64,000 bases of DNA from Stenotrophomonas sp046736075 (GCF_046736075.1 NZ_CP177163.1:3100001-3164000), one strand, 5' to 3'; numbered from the stretch's first letter, positions 35,424 to 43,474 are shown. Translations and numbers: made by a program. The notes: generated by a model not told the origin, from the letters alone.

Positions 35424-36023
35424 TAGAGCCGACCGTTGGTCGGCTATCGCGCGCAGCGCGAGGTTTCCGCAGCCCCCGGGTAGAGCCGACCGTTGGTCGG
35501 CTATCGCGCACAGCGCGGGGTTTCCGCAGCCCCGGGTATAGCCGACCGCTGGTCGGCTATCGCGCACAGCGCGCGGTTTTCCGCAGATCCCCGGTAGAGC
35601 CGACCGTTGGTCGGCTGTCGCGCGCAGCGCGGGGTTTTCCGGTGCCGGAACGGAGAGCAGCCGGGCAGAGCCCGGCTCTACGGGGCGCAGCGCAGGTTGT
35701 CCGGCGGTAGAGCCGACCGTTGGTCGGCTATCGCGCGCAGCGCGGGGGTTTCCGGTGCCGGAACGGAGAGCAGCCGGGCAGAGCCCGGCTCTACGGCGCG
35801 CAGCGCGCGGTTTCCGCAGCCCCCGGTAGAGCCGACCGTTGGTCGGCTATCGCGCGCAGCGCGCGGTTTTCGGTGCCGGAACGGAGAGCAGCCGGGCAGA
35901 GCCCGGCTCTACGGGGCGTAGCGCAGGTTGTCCGGCGGTAGAGCCGACCGTTGGTCGGCTATCGCGCGCAGCGCGCGGTTTCCGGTGCCGGAACGGAGAA
36001 CCGCCGGGCAGAGCCCGGCTCTA
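35424..36023. repeat. Alternating array of eleven SMAG-type palindromes
   Basis: A 610-base gap made almost entirely of repeats. Seven copies of TAGAGCCGACCGTTGGTCGGCT start near 35424, 35481, 35537, 35595, 35708, 35827 and 35939; the first four are about 57 bp apart. From 35641 on, four copies of GCCGGGCAGAGCCCGGC, in the other orientation, alternate with them, giving a 112-119 bp composite unit. Common spacers are GCGCGCAGCGCG and CCGGTGCCGGAACGGAGA. The last copy supplies the stop codon of the next gene. Confidence 0.9.
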
Positions 36024-36815
36024 CGCGAAGGCGGGTTCGAGCTGCTTGAGCACGCGTGCCAGGCGCTGTGCCCACGCGGTCTGCCCGGCGCTGTCGGCAA
36101 TCAGGTCCTGGCGGATCTCCAGTTCCACGTGCGCCAGCCCACGTGCCTCGGCATGCACCGGAATCGCGTAATCGGTGGCGTCGCTGACTGCGTACGGCTG
36201 GTTGTCGCCCACGACCAGGTCGCCTTCGGCCCGCAGCGCGTGCAGCAGCGCATGCGCGAAGCGCGCATCGCGCTGGTACAGCACGCCGGCGTGCCACGGC
36301 CGTGCCACGCCCTGCATCGCCGGGGTGAAGCTGTGCATGGCGATCAGGATGGTGGGGATGCCGGCGGCGGACCGCGCATCTAGTTCAGTGGCGATGCGTT
36401 GGTGGTAGGGATCGAATATCTCCCGCACCCGTGCATCCTGCGCGGCGGTATCCAGGGCCTGGTTGCCGGGCACCACGGTGTGGTCGCTGACCGGTGCAAA
36501 CCGGCCCGGCGCACCGGGCGGGCGGTTGCAGTCGATCACCAGGCGCGAGTACGTCTGCTCGATGGCCCAGGCATCCAGCAGGCCCGCCAGCGCGCGGGTG
36601 ACACCGGCAATGCCGATGTCCCAGCCGATGTGCCGGTCCAACTCGGCCTGCGGCAGGCCCAGGCTGGCCAGCGCGGCCGGCACCTGCCGGCCGGCATGGT
36701 CGGCGATCAGCAGGAACGGCGAACGACCCTGCGCCTGGTGCACCGTGAACGGCGCGGGGTCCGACGGCGCCAGCAGCGCGGCGGCGTGCAGCGGCGGGGC
36801 AAACGAATCAGCCAC
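36021..36815 (-). CDS. N-formylglutamate amidohydrolase-family protein
   Basis: 264 residues starting at GTG 36815. Belongs to the N-formylglutamate amidohydrolase (HutG-like zinc hydrolase) family: LIADHAGRQVPAAL near 36, HIGWDIGIAGV near 62, RLVIDCNRPPGA near 90 and AMHSFTP near 160. No histidine-degradation genes are nearby, so the substrate is uncertain. Its TAG stop is the TAG of the last palindrome of the adjoining array. It overlaps the Nudix gene by eight bases. Confidence 0.88.
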   Translation of the reverse strand: MADSFAPPLHAAALLAPSDPAPFTVHQAQGRSPFLLIADHAGRQVPAALASLGLPQAELDRHIGWDIGIAGVTRALAGLLDAWAIEQTYSRLVIDCNRPPGAPGRFAPVSDHTVVPGNQALDTAAQDARVREIFDPYHQRIATELDARSAAGIPTILIAMHSFTPAMQGVARPWHAGVLYQRDARFAHALLHALRAEGDLVVGDNQPYAVSDATDYAIPVHAEARGLAHVELEIRQDLIADSAGQTAWAQRLARVLKQLEPAFA

Positions 36816-37359
36816 GCGGGGTGCCGTCCAGGTGGTGCTCGATCATCCACAGCCCGGCCCACAGCTTGGCGTCCAGGGCGTAACCCTGGCCCATTTTCTC
36901 GACCAGCCACGCCGCCGCGCGCGTGCGCGGCACTTCGTGCACGGTGATGTCCTCGCTGTCGTCGCCGCCGCCCTCGCCGATCCTGCGCAGACCGGTGGCG
37001 CGCACGAACGCGATCTGCTCGCTGCTCGCACCCGAGGAGGTCGGGCCGATCATCAGCACTTCAGCGTGCGCGGCGGTCCAGCCGGTTTCTTCCTCCAGTT
37101 CGCGCACGGCCGAGACCTCGATCGACTCGCCGGCGTCGATGTCGCCGACCAGTCCGGCCGGCATCTCGATGGTGTTGGCCTGCAGCGGCACCCGGAACTG
37201 TTCGACGAACAGCACGTTGTCCTCGGGGGTGACGGCGATGATGATCGCGGCCAGGCCGCCGGCGTGGGTACGCTCGCTGTATTCCCACGTGCCGCGCACG
37301 ACCATGCGCTGGTACTTGCCTTCGTAGACGACCTTGGGGGCTTGCGTGTTGGGGCTCAT
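36808..37359 (-). CDS. Nudix hydrolase, ADP-ribose pyrophosphatase-like
   Basis: 183 residues. Complete Nudix box GLVGDIDAGESIEVSAVRELEEETGW (about 67-92) with the REUxEExGU core, preceded by the beta strands VLFVEQFRVPL. NudF/ADP-ribose pyrophosphatase-like length. It hydrolyses nucleoside diphosphate derivatives such as ADP-ribose. Part of an overlapping four-gene run: it overlaps the upstream nuclease gene by four bases and the downstream gene by eight. Confidence 0.9.
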   Translation of the reverse strand: MSPNTQAPKVVYEGKYQRMVVRGTWEYSERTHAGGLAAIIIAVTPEDNVLFVEQFRVPLQANTIEMPAGLVGDIDAGESIEVSAVRELEEETGWTAAHAEVLMIGPTSSGASSEQIAFVRATGLRRIGEGGGDDSEDITVHEVPRTRAAAWLVEKMGQGYALDAKLWAGLWMIEHHLDGTPRG

Positions 37360-38306
37360 GCGAACTCGCTGGCAACGGAAGGGGAATCGGACAGGCCGGC
37401 GGCGGCGAACAGGCGGCGGCGGGTCAGGGGCCCGAACCGCAACGCATCGCACAGGCCCTGCAGCATCTGCGCATCGGCGCTGACCCGGCTGAAGTCGGCG
37501 GGGCCGCCGTCCAGCGGCGCATCCAGCGCGATCGTGGTCAACTGCCGCCACAGCAGGGCGTGCTCGCGCTGCTCGCGCAGGCGCACCGCCATCTGCGCGG
37601 CGCCACGCAGGCGCAGGAACGGCACTTCGTCGAGACGATCGTACAGGGCGTCCAGGCTGCCAAAGTGGGCCAGCAGCACCGCAGCGGACTTGGCGCCCAC
37701 CCCGGTCACGCCGGGAATGTTGTCGACCGCGTCGCCGCACAGCGCCAGGTAGTCGGCGATCTGGTGGGCGTGCACGCCGTGGCGGGCCTTGACCCCGGCC
37801 ATGCCCCAGCGCTGGTTGCGCGCGTAGTCCCACTGTTCGTCGTGCTCGAACAGCAACTGCGACAGGTCCTTGTCGGCGGAGACGATCACCCCGCGCATGC
37901 CCGCCTCGCGGCGTGCGTGCAGGGCGCTGCCGATCAGGTCGTCGGCCTCGTATTCGTAGTGGGCCAGCACCGCCAGCCCGAGCGCCACGCACAGCGCCTT
38001 GCAGTGCGCGAACTGGCGGCGCAGCGCATCCGGTGCGGGGTCGCGGTTGGCCTTGTAGGCCGCATACAGGCGGTGCCGGAAGCAGCTGTCCAGCGCCTCG
38101 TCGAAGGCGATGGCAATGTGCCGCGGGCGTTCGCGCTCGAGCAGGTCGAGCAGGAAGCGGGCAAAACCGTGCACGGCATTGGTCGGCCAGCCCTGCTGGT
38201 CCTGGAACTCGTCGGGCATCGAGTGCCAGGCGCGGAACACATACAGGCTGGCATCCACCAGATACAGCGGTGGGCGCGGCGCCACGGCGGGGGACGGAAC
38301 GCTCAT
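37356..38306 (-). CDS. Stand-alone 5'-3' exonuclease (Pol I N-terminal/FEN type)
   Basis: 316-residue structure-specific 5' nuclease without polymerase domains. The acidic metal-binding cluster is visible: LVDASLYVFRAW near 15, IAFDEA near 68, YEADDLIG near 117 and VSADKDLSQLL near 138. The helix-hairpin-helix region CGDAVDNIPGVTGVGAKSA near 188 binds DNA. Similar to ExoIX-type proteins and the 5' nuclease domain of DNA polymerase I. The gene lies one base beyond the nitroreductase gene and overlaps nudF by four. Confidence 0.9.
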   Translation of the reverse strand: MSVPSPAVAPRPPLYLVDASLYVFRAWHSMPDEFQDQQGWPTNAVHGFARFLLDLLERERPRHIAIAFDEALDSCFRHRLYAAYKANRDPAPDALRRQFAHCKALCVALGLAVLAHYEYEADDLIGSALHARREAGMRGVIVSADKDLSQLLFEHDEQWDYARNQRWGMAGVKARHGVHAHQIADYLALCGDAVDNIPGVTGVGAKSAAVLLAHFGSLDALYDRLDEVPFLRLRGAAQMAVRLREQREHALLWRQLTTIALDAPLDGGPADFSRVSADAQMLQGLCDALRFGPLTRRRLFAAAGLSDSPSVASEFA

Positions 38307-38307
38307 C

Positions 38308-38904
38308 TCAGCCGTTCCAGTCCTGCAGCAGGGCCGCCGGGTCCGGACGGTCGCGCTCGGGCGCCACCGTCTTCGGCGTGCCGATATGAATGAAGCCGGC
38401 GATGCCTTCGTTCGCGGCCAGGCCCAGATGGGCATGGACGGCCGGATCGAAGGCCATCCAGGCGGTCAGCCACTGGGCGCCGAAACCGAACGCCTGCGCG
38501 GCCTGCAGCAGGGCGAAGCAGACGCAGCCGGCGGTCATCAGCTGTTCCTGCTCGGGCACTTTGGGGCTCGGCGTGTGCCGGCTGACCACCACGATGACCA
38601 GCGGGGCATGGGAAAACCGCTGGCGATCCTTCTCCAGCTGCGCCTCGGCGACGTTGGGATCACGCTGCCGGCTGCGCTCGGCCAGGAAGGTGCCAAGAGT
38701 GTGACGTGCATCGCCGGTGATCCGCAGGAAGCGGAATGGCACCAGCTTGCCGTGGTCGGGCACGCGCACGGCCGCGGCGAGCATCCGCGCCAGCGTCTGC
38801 GGGTCCGGCCCGGGCTCGCCCAGGTGACGGGCGGGGACGGAACGGCGCATGTCCAGCGCCTGCAACGCAGCGGGAAGCAGCATGGGATCTCGATCGGCTT
38901 TCAC
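38308..38904 (-). CDS. Nitroreductase-family protein (YdjA-like)
   Basis: 198-residue FMN-dependent nitroreductase, related to E. coli YdjA. Family stretches: ALDMRRSVPARHLGEP near 15, AAVRVPDHGKLVPFRFL near 44, and VPEQEQLMTAGCVCFALLQAAQAFGFG. The GTG at 38904 follows GGGAGG very closely; an in-frame ATG seven codons on (38883) is an alternative. First gene of the overlapping operon ending at 36021. Confidence 0.87.
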   Translation of the reverse strand: MKADRDPMLLPAALQALDMRRSVPARHLGEPGPDPQTLARMLAAAVRVPDHGKLVPFRFLRITGDARHTLGTFLAERSRQRDPNVAEAQLEKDRQRFSHAPLVIVVVSRHTPSPKVPEQEQLMTAGCVCFALLQAAQAFGFGAQWLTAWMAFDPAVHAHLGLAANEGIAGFIHIGTPKTVAPERDRPDPAALLQDWNG

Positions 38905-38975
38905 GGGCCTCCCATTATAGTCGCGGCAGTTTGTGACACGGCTTTGGGCGTTCTCGGTGCAATTTGCGACAAAAC

Positions 38976-38989
38976 GTGATGAACATCAC
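38976..38989. promoter_or_regulatory. GTGA-N6-TCAC palindrome (CRP/Clp- or FNR-like site)
   Basis: GTGATGAACATCAC is an exact inverted repeat between the divergent nitroreductase gene and the leader ORF of the DUF1631 gene. The GTGA-N6-TCAC form is the core recognised by the CRP-like regulator Clp of xanthomonads, and TGAT-N4-ATCA also fits FNR-type sites. Which, if any, binds is not known. Confidence 0.45.
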
Positions 38990-39011
38990 CTAATTAACGG
39001 GAGGCGTTCAC

Positions 39012-39218
39012 GTGGCTGTACTCGCTTCCCGCGACGGCTCCCCGTACGATACAAGGCCTGCCGGCGCCCCGGTCATGAGGTATGAAGTGAGGACTGCTTC
39101 ACTGTCCGCTACCGGCCGGCCGGCCTACGATCCGTACGCAGGTGCATGGGGTGTACCTGCGTCGGCTGTATTCACGCTGCTTAGAGTGCCTGCGAGGGTG
39201 GGGAGCCTTTTCGCATGA
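39012..39218 (+). CDS. Possible 68-residue leader ORF coupled to the DUF1631 gene
   Basis: GTG at 39012 has a strong GGGAGG Shine-Dalgarno (38999-39004) seven bases upstream. The frame runs 68 codons and ends in a TGA that overlaps the next ATG by four bases (ATGA), the arrangement of a translationally coupled pair. The peptide itself has no known domain. The overlap may be chance, but SD plus overlap make it worth noting. It also covers an 11-bp hairpin (39136-39162). Confidence 0.35.
   Translation: MAVLASRDGSPYDTRPAGAPVMRYEVRTASLSATGRPAYDPYAGAWGVPASAVFTLLRVPARVGSLFA
39136..39162 (+). promoter_or_regulatory. 11-bp hairpin in the DUF1631 leader
   Basis: ACGCAGGTGCA pairs with TGTACCTGCGT (one G-T wobble) around a 5-base loop TGGGG, 53 bases before the DUF1631 start. 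It lies inside the candidate leader ORF, so ribosome passage would unfold it. Confidence 0.4.
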
Positions 39219-41530
39219 TCGCCACGCCCACTGCTACGGGCCTTCCGGGTCGCAACGCCGCGCTGCTGACGCTTGCGCGCGATGCGGCGCTGCCGGCGCT
39301 GACCGAGTCGTTCGCGACCGTTCTGGCGCGCTTTGACGATGTGCTGTTCGACCGTGCCGGCACCGCTGGCGCGTCGCAGCTGCTGTTCCTGGATGGCATG
39401 CGCGAACTGCGCCGCCGCCGCGACGACATCGTGGTCGGCTTCCGTACCCATCTGGCCCGGGCCTGGTTGGCGCTGGAGCAGGGCGAGCCGCTCTCGGCCG
39501 AAGCCACTCTGGCCGGCCAGATCGAGGACGGCTTGAGCCTGGTGCCCGAGCACGTGCTGGAATCGCGGCTGGCGGTGCGCAATTTCGCCACCGTGCTGCT
39601 GCGCGACTGGAAGCCGGTACTGGCGCGCCTGGACCGTCGCCTGGGCATGATTGCCGGTGGCCTGGAACTGAACCCGGACACCAATCCGATCAGCCCCGAA
39701 CACATCGGCGTCGCCATCCACGAAGCCTTCGCCGACTGTGAACTGGCGCCTGAAGTGCGGCTGGTGCTGATCAAACTGTGCGAACGCGACCTGCACGCCC
39801 CGATCGGCAAGCGCTACGAAAAAGTGGACGAACAACTGGCCGCTGCCGGTGTGATGCCGCAGATGGCCGCGCCGCGGCGCCCGGCACCGCGCCCGCCGAC
39901 GCCGCGCGATGAACTGGACGACCTGGTCGACGCGCTGGATACGGCGCAGCAGGGCAACGACGACGCCGCGGCGCCGGCCTGGGCCCGGCGTTTCGCCGAC
40001 CGCTGGGCCGAAAGCCGTGGCCGCATGCAGTCCTCGCAGGGCGCCAGCAGCTATGCCGGCGGCGCGGACGGCGCCGACGGCCTGAGCGGCAACCAGGGCA
40101 TGTTGCTGGAAGCGCTGCATGAACTGCTGCAGCAGACCCGCCATGTGCGCGAAGACGCCACCTCCGCCGCGAGCGTGGCGGTGGGCCAGCAGCGGCCGCT
40201 CAGCCAGCGCGAAATGATGTCGGTGCTGTCGCTGCTGCAGGCCACGCCGAGCGCCACCCTGCGCGCGGCGATCGGCGAGGACGGCGAGTCGCTGGCCCAG
40301 CGTCTGAAGAGCGAAGTGCTGTCCGGTGCCACCCGGCTTGGCGTGGACCCGGGCCAGGCCCGGCTGGACCCGCAGGACGAGGACGCCATCGACCTGGTTG
40401 GCATGCTGTTCGATGTGATGCTGGACGAGCGCGACCTCGAAGGCCGCTCGCGCGAGCTGATTGGTCGCCTGGTGGTGCCCTTCGTCAAGGTCGCCATGCT
40501 CGACCGCCGCATGTTCGTGCAGAAGACCCACCCGGCGCGCAAGCTGCTCAACTCGCTGGCCGAAGCCTGCGAAGGCAATACCGGCGAGAGCCAGGCCGAG
40601 CGCGTGCTGATGGGCAAGGTCGAGGAGATCATTGAACGGCTGGTGGCCGAGTTCAACGAGAACCTGGCCATCTTCCTCACCCTGGAAGAAGAATTCCGCG
40701 ATTTCCTGGCCCAGCACCGGCGCCGGATCGAAATCGCCGAGCGGCGTGCCGCTGAGACCCAGCGCGGCCAGGAAAAACTGGAGATGGCGCGCACCCGCGC
40801 GGCCGCCGAACTGGACCGCCGCATTGCCGATGCCACCCTGCCGCAGGCCATCGGCGAGTTTCTGCGCCAGCCGTGGCAGCATCACCTCACCCTGAGCGTG
40901 CTTCGCGAAGGCGAAGACGGCGCATCGGTTGGCGAGGCGCTGGCCCTGGCCGACGGGCTGCTGGACGAGGTGGCCGAAGCGCGCCGCCAGATCGTCGGCA
41001 AGCCGTGGCTGCAGGCCTGGCACCCGGCATTGCGCAAGGTGTTTGCCAGCGTTGGCGTGCATGCCGACGCCGCCACCAGCGCCATCGACGCGCTGCACGA
41101 CACCCTGCAGGGCATTGCCGAATCGCGCCCGGAACTGGAACGCGCGCTGCCGGAGCTGCCGCAGGTGGTCCTGCCGGCACCGCCCGCGCAGGAAGCCCCG
41201 GCGGTGGAACTGGGCAGCAAGGTGGATGTCAGCGATTTCGACAATGCCGATGCCGACCGCTTCCGCGGCATGGAAATCGGCAGCTGGCTGGACTTCGTGG
41301 ACAAGGACGGCAAGGTGCAGGCCGGCAAGCTGTCCTGGGTCAGCCCGATTTCCTCGCGGCTGCTGTTCGTCAACCGCCGCGGCGTGCGCTTCTGCGTGGC
41401 CTCGCCGGAAGAACTGGCGGTGATGGTGCGCCTGGGCCGCCTGCGCGCGCACATCGACGATGGTGCGTTCGACAGCGCCATGCAGGGCGTGATCGACCGC
41501 CTGGACACCAAGAACGCCACCGTCCACTAG
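39215..41530 (+). CDS. DUF1631-domain protein
   Basis: Large soluble protein, 771 residues, covered by the DUF1631 family; sometimes annotated as thymidine phosphorylase without good reason. Mostly helical, with a low-complexity Pro/Arg-Ala-Ser part near 210-300 and a charged coiled-coil-like segment around 480-540. The last ~110 residues (GSWLDFVDKDGKVQAGKLSWVSPISSRLLFVNRRGVRF in pieces) look like a small beta-barrel related to atypical PilZ domains, which is inference. ATG at 39215 is overlapped by the leader ORF. Function not established. Confidence 0.85.
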   Translation: MIATPTATGLPGRNAALLTLARDAALPALTESFATVLARFDDVLFDRAGTAGASQLLFLDGMRELRRRRDDIVVGFRTHLARAWLALEQGEPLSAEATLAGQIEDGLSLVPEHVLESRLAVRNFATVLLRDWKPVLARLDRRLGMIAGGLELNPDTNPISPEHIGVAIHEAFADCELAPEVRLVLIKLCERDLHAPIGKRYEKVDEQLAAAGVMPQMAAPRRPAPRPPTPRDELDDLVDALDTAQQGNDDAAAPAWARRFADRWAESRGRMQSSQGASSYAGGADGADGLSGNQGMLLEALHELLQQTRHVREDATSAASVAVGQQRPLSQREMMSVLSLLQATPSATLRAAIGEDGESLAQRLKSEVLSGATRLGVDPGQARLDPQDEDAIDLVGMLFDVMLDERDLEGRSRELIGRLVVPFVKVAMLDRRMFVQKTHPARKLLNSLAEACEGNTGESQAERVLMGKVEEIIERLVAEFNENLAIFLTLEEEFRDFLAQHRRRIEIAERRAAETQRGQEKLEMARTRAAAELDRRIADATLPQAIGEFLRQPWQHHLTLSVLREGEDGASVGEALALADGLLDEVAEARRQIVGKPWLQAWHPALRKVFASVGVHADAATSAIDALHDTLQGIAESRPELERALPELPQVVLPAPPAQEAPAVELGSKVDVSDFDNADADRFRGMEIGSWLDFVDKDGKVQAGKLSWVSPISSRLLFVNRRGVRFCVASPEELAVMVRLGRLRAHIDDGAFDSAMQGVIDRLDTKNATVH

Positions 41531-41595
41531 GACGACCCCACGCCCCCCGATCAGGTTACGATCACGGCACATTCCGCTGAACGACGGGGACAGGC

Positions 41596-42690
41596 ATGGC
41601 TGTCGAGGTGTTGGTGGTCAAGGAAGGTGCGCCGGGGGAACGGCGCGTGGCAATGACGCCGGAGACGGCGCGCAAGCTGGCCGCGCTCGGGGCGACCGTC
41701 CGTGTCGAATCCGGCGCCGGGCAGGCGGCCGGGTTCCCCGATGCGGCGTACCTGGACGCCGGCGCGCAGCTCGCGGATGCCAGCGGCCTGTCCACCGCCG
41801 ATATCGTGCTGTGCGTGCAGCCGCCGTCGCCCGCGCAGTGGGCACAGCTCAAGACCGGCGCCACCCTGGTGGGCATGCTCTACCCGCAGGCCGACGCAGG
41901 CCGCGCGGCAACCATCCAGTCGCGCGCGCTGCATGCGTTCCCTCTCGAACGCCTGCCGCGCACCACGCGCGCGCAGTCGATGGACGTACTCAGCTCGCAG
42001 GCTGGCATGGCCGGTTACAAGGCGATGCTGATCGCGGCCCAGCGCGCGCCGCGCTTCTTCCCGATGTTGACCACGGCCGCCGGCACCATCCGCCCATCGC
42101 GGGTGCTGGTGGTGGGGGCCGGCGTGGCCGGACTGCAGGCGATCGCCACGGCGCGCCGGCTCGGTGCGCAGGTTGAAGGGTTCGACGTGCGCCCGGAAAC
42201 GCGCGAGCAGATCGAATCGCTGGGCGGCAAGTTCCTCGACCTCGGGGTCAGCGCGGTGGGCGAGGGCGGCTATGCGCGCGCGCTGACCGATGACGAGCGT
42301 GCCGAACAGCAGCGCCGGCTGGGCGAGCACCTGCGCCTGGTCGATGTGGTGGTGTGCACCGCAGCGGTACCGGGGCGCCCCGCGCCGCGGATCCTCAGCA
42401 CCGCGATGGTGCGTGGCATGAAGCCGGGCAGCGTGGTGGTGGACCTGGCCGCCGAGACCGGCGGCAACTGCGAAGCAACCGTGCCCGGGCAGACCATCGA
42501 CCTGGACGGCGTCACCATCGACGGTCCGCTCAACCTGGCCAGCCTGGGGGCCGTGCACGCCAGCGAGATGTACGCGCGCAACCTGTACAACTTCGTCGCC
42601 CTGTTCCTCAAGGACGGCGCCATCGCCTTCGACTGGACCGACGAACTGCAGGCCAGGACCCGCTGGCAGGGCGCGGACGCCGCCGGCTGA
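41596..42690 (+). CDS. pntAA: NAD(P) transhydrogenase subunit alpha, part 1
   Basis: NAD(H)-binding soluble part of the proton-translocating transhydrogenase, which exchanges hydride between NADH and NADP. 364 residues: alanine dehydrogenase-like N-terminus, RAQSMDVLSSQAGMAGYKAML near 130, nucleotide site VLVVGAGVAGLQAIATARRLGAQ near 172, and QIESLGGKFLDL. The membrane subunits pntAB and pntB are 1.5 kb downstream on the same strand, separated by a minus-strand gene cluster. Confidence 0.95.
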   Translation: MAVEVLVVKEGAPGERRVAMTPETARKLAALGATVRVESGAGQAAGFPDAAYLDAGAQLADASGLSTADIVLCVQPPSPAQWAQLKTGATLVGMLYPQADAGRAATIQSRALHAFPLERLPRTTRAQSMDVLSSQAGMAGYKAMLIAAQRAPRFFPMLTTAAGTIRPSRVLVVGAGVAGLQAIATARRLGAQVEGFDVRPETREQIESLGGKFLDLGVSAVGEGGYARALTDDERAEQQRRLGEHLRLVDVVVCTAAVPGRPAPRILSTAMVRGMKPGSVVVDLAAETGGNCEATVPGQTIDLDGVTIDGPLNLASLGAVHASEMYARNLYNFVALFLKDGAIAFDWTDELQARTRWQGADAAG

Positions 42691-42711
42691 GCGTTGCCCC
42701 GGCGGCAGCGC

Positions 42712-43143
42712 TCAGGGCTTTCGGGGAGCGGCAGGCGGTTCGATGATGGGGTTGGCCTTGAGCCAGTCCTGGCGCTGGTCGGGCGTCATGCGCGCCCAGC
42801 GGGCGCGTAGATCGTCGCGCTGGGCCGGGCTCATCGTGCGCATCTGCGCGAACAGCGCGCGGGCCTGCTCGCGCTGCTCGGGCGACATGTTCTCGAAGCG
42901 GTGGCGGCCACGCCGCGCCAGGTCGCGCTGTTCGGGCGTCATCTCCTGCCAGCGCTGGCCATGCTGCAGCATCCGCTCGCGCTGTGGCGGCGGGGCATCG
43001 TTCCAGCGGTCGCGCACGGGCGCGATCAGCGCCTCGCGCTGCTGCGGCGTCAGTTGCTCCCAACTGGGCAACGGGGAGGTCTGTGCCCAGCCCGTCGCCG
43101 CCAGCGACAACAGTGCCAGTCCCAGGATCAGTCGCGGTTTCAT
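42712..43143 (-). CDS. DUF3106 exported helical protein
   Basis: 143 residues: signal peptide (ending GWA near 20), then a helical part with five regularly spaced (L/M)-(T/S)-P-x-Q-R motifs (LTPQQRE, MTPEQRD, MSPEQRE, MSPAQRD, MTPDQRQ). This resembles the LTxxQ motifs of Spy/CpxP/ZraP periplasmic stress proteins. Last gene of a three-gene module behind a sigma factor. A periplasmic chaperone or sensor role is inference. Confidence 0.8.
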   Translation of the reverse strand: MKPRLILGLALLSLAATGWAQTSPLPSWEQLTPQQREALIAPVRDRWNDAPPPQRERMLQHGQRWQEMTPEQRDLARRGRHRFENMSPEQREQARALFAQMRTMSPAQRDDLRARWARMTPDQRQDWLKANPIIEPPAAPRKP

Positions 43144-43147
43144 CGAT

Positions 43148-43474
43148 TCACTCCATTGCCAGGTCGGTGCCGGCCAGCCACACGTACAGGTCGGGATTCT
43201 CGTCGAGGACATCGACGCCGTCATCCATTGTCGTCGCGACGGGCAGGGCGGCCGGACGAGGGGGGCTGACCGTGAAACTGTAGCCCAGGCCCAGCGCCGC
43301 CACCGCCGAGCAGGCCGTGGCCAGCCACCAGCCGTGCGCGCGGGCGCGGCGCGGCGCGGCGTGGCGCGCACTGTGCAGCCTTGCCAGGGTGGCCGGGGAA
43401 AGCCGGGAAACCGCCTGCGCATGCAACTGCTGCAGGGCGGCGTCGGTGTGGGACGGCAGGGGCGGGCGGCTCAC
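43148..43474 (-). CDS. DUF3619-family protein, probable anti-sigma-type membrane protein
   Basis: 108 residues from GTG 43474, overlapping the sigma factor stop by four bases (GTGA). One hydrophobic segment in the middle (WWLATACSAVAALGLGYSF) separates a basic N-terminal part from an acidic C-terminal part with DVLDENPDLYVWLAG. Small single-membrane-span genes directly behind a sigma factor often encode its anti-sigma factor. That role here is inferred from position and topology. Confidence 0.75.
   Translation of the reverse strand: MSRPPLPSHTDAALQQLHAQAVSRLSPATLARLHSARHAAPRRARAHGWWLATACSAVAALGLGYSFTVSPPRPAALPVATTMDDGVDVLDENPDLYVWLAGTDLAME

Noticed and set aside
35424..36023. Regularly spaced repeats that might be a CRISPR array
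   Set aside because: The repeats are palindromes of the SMAG type separated by spacers that are themselves repeated, and there are no cas genes. CRISPR spacers should be unique.
35607..36171. Short repetitive ORFs within the palindrome array
   Set aside because: Translations are products of the repeats in frame, with no SD and no independent conservation signal.
39125..41572. Long open frame opposite the DUF1631 gene
   Set aside because: Antisense shadow of a GC-rich gene; composition rich in His, Gln and Arg without domain.
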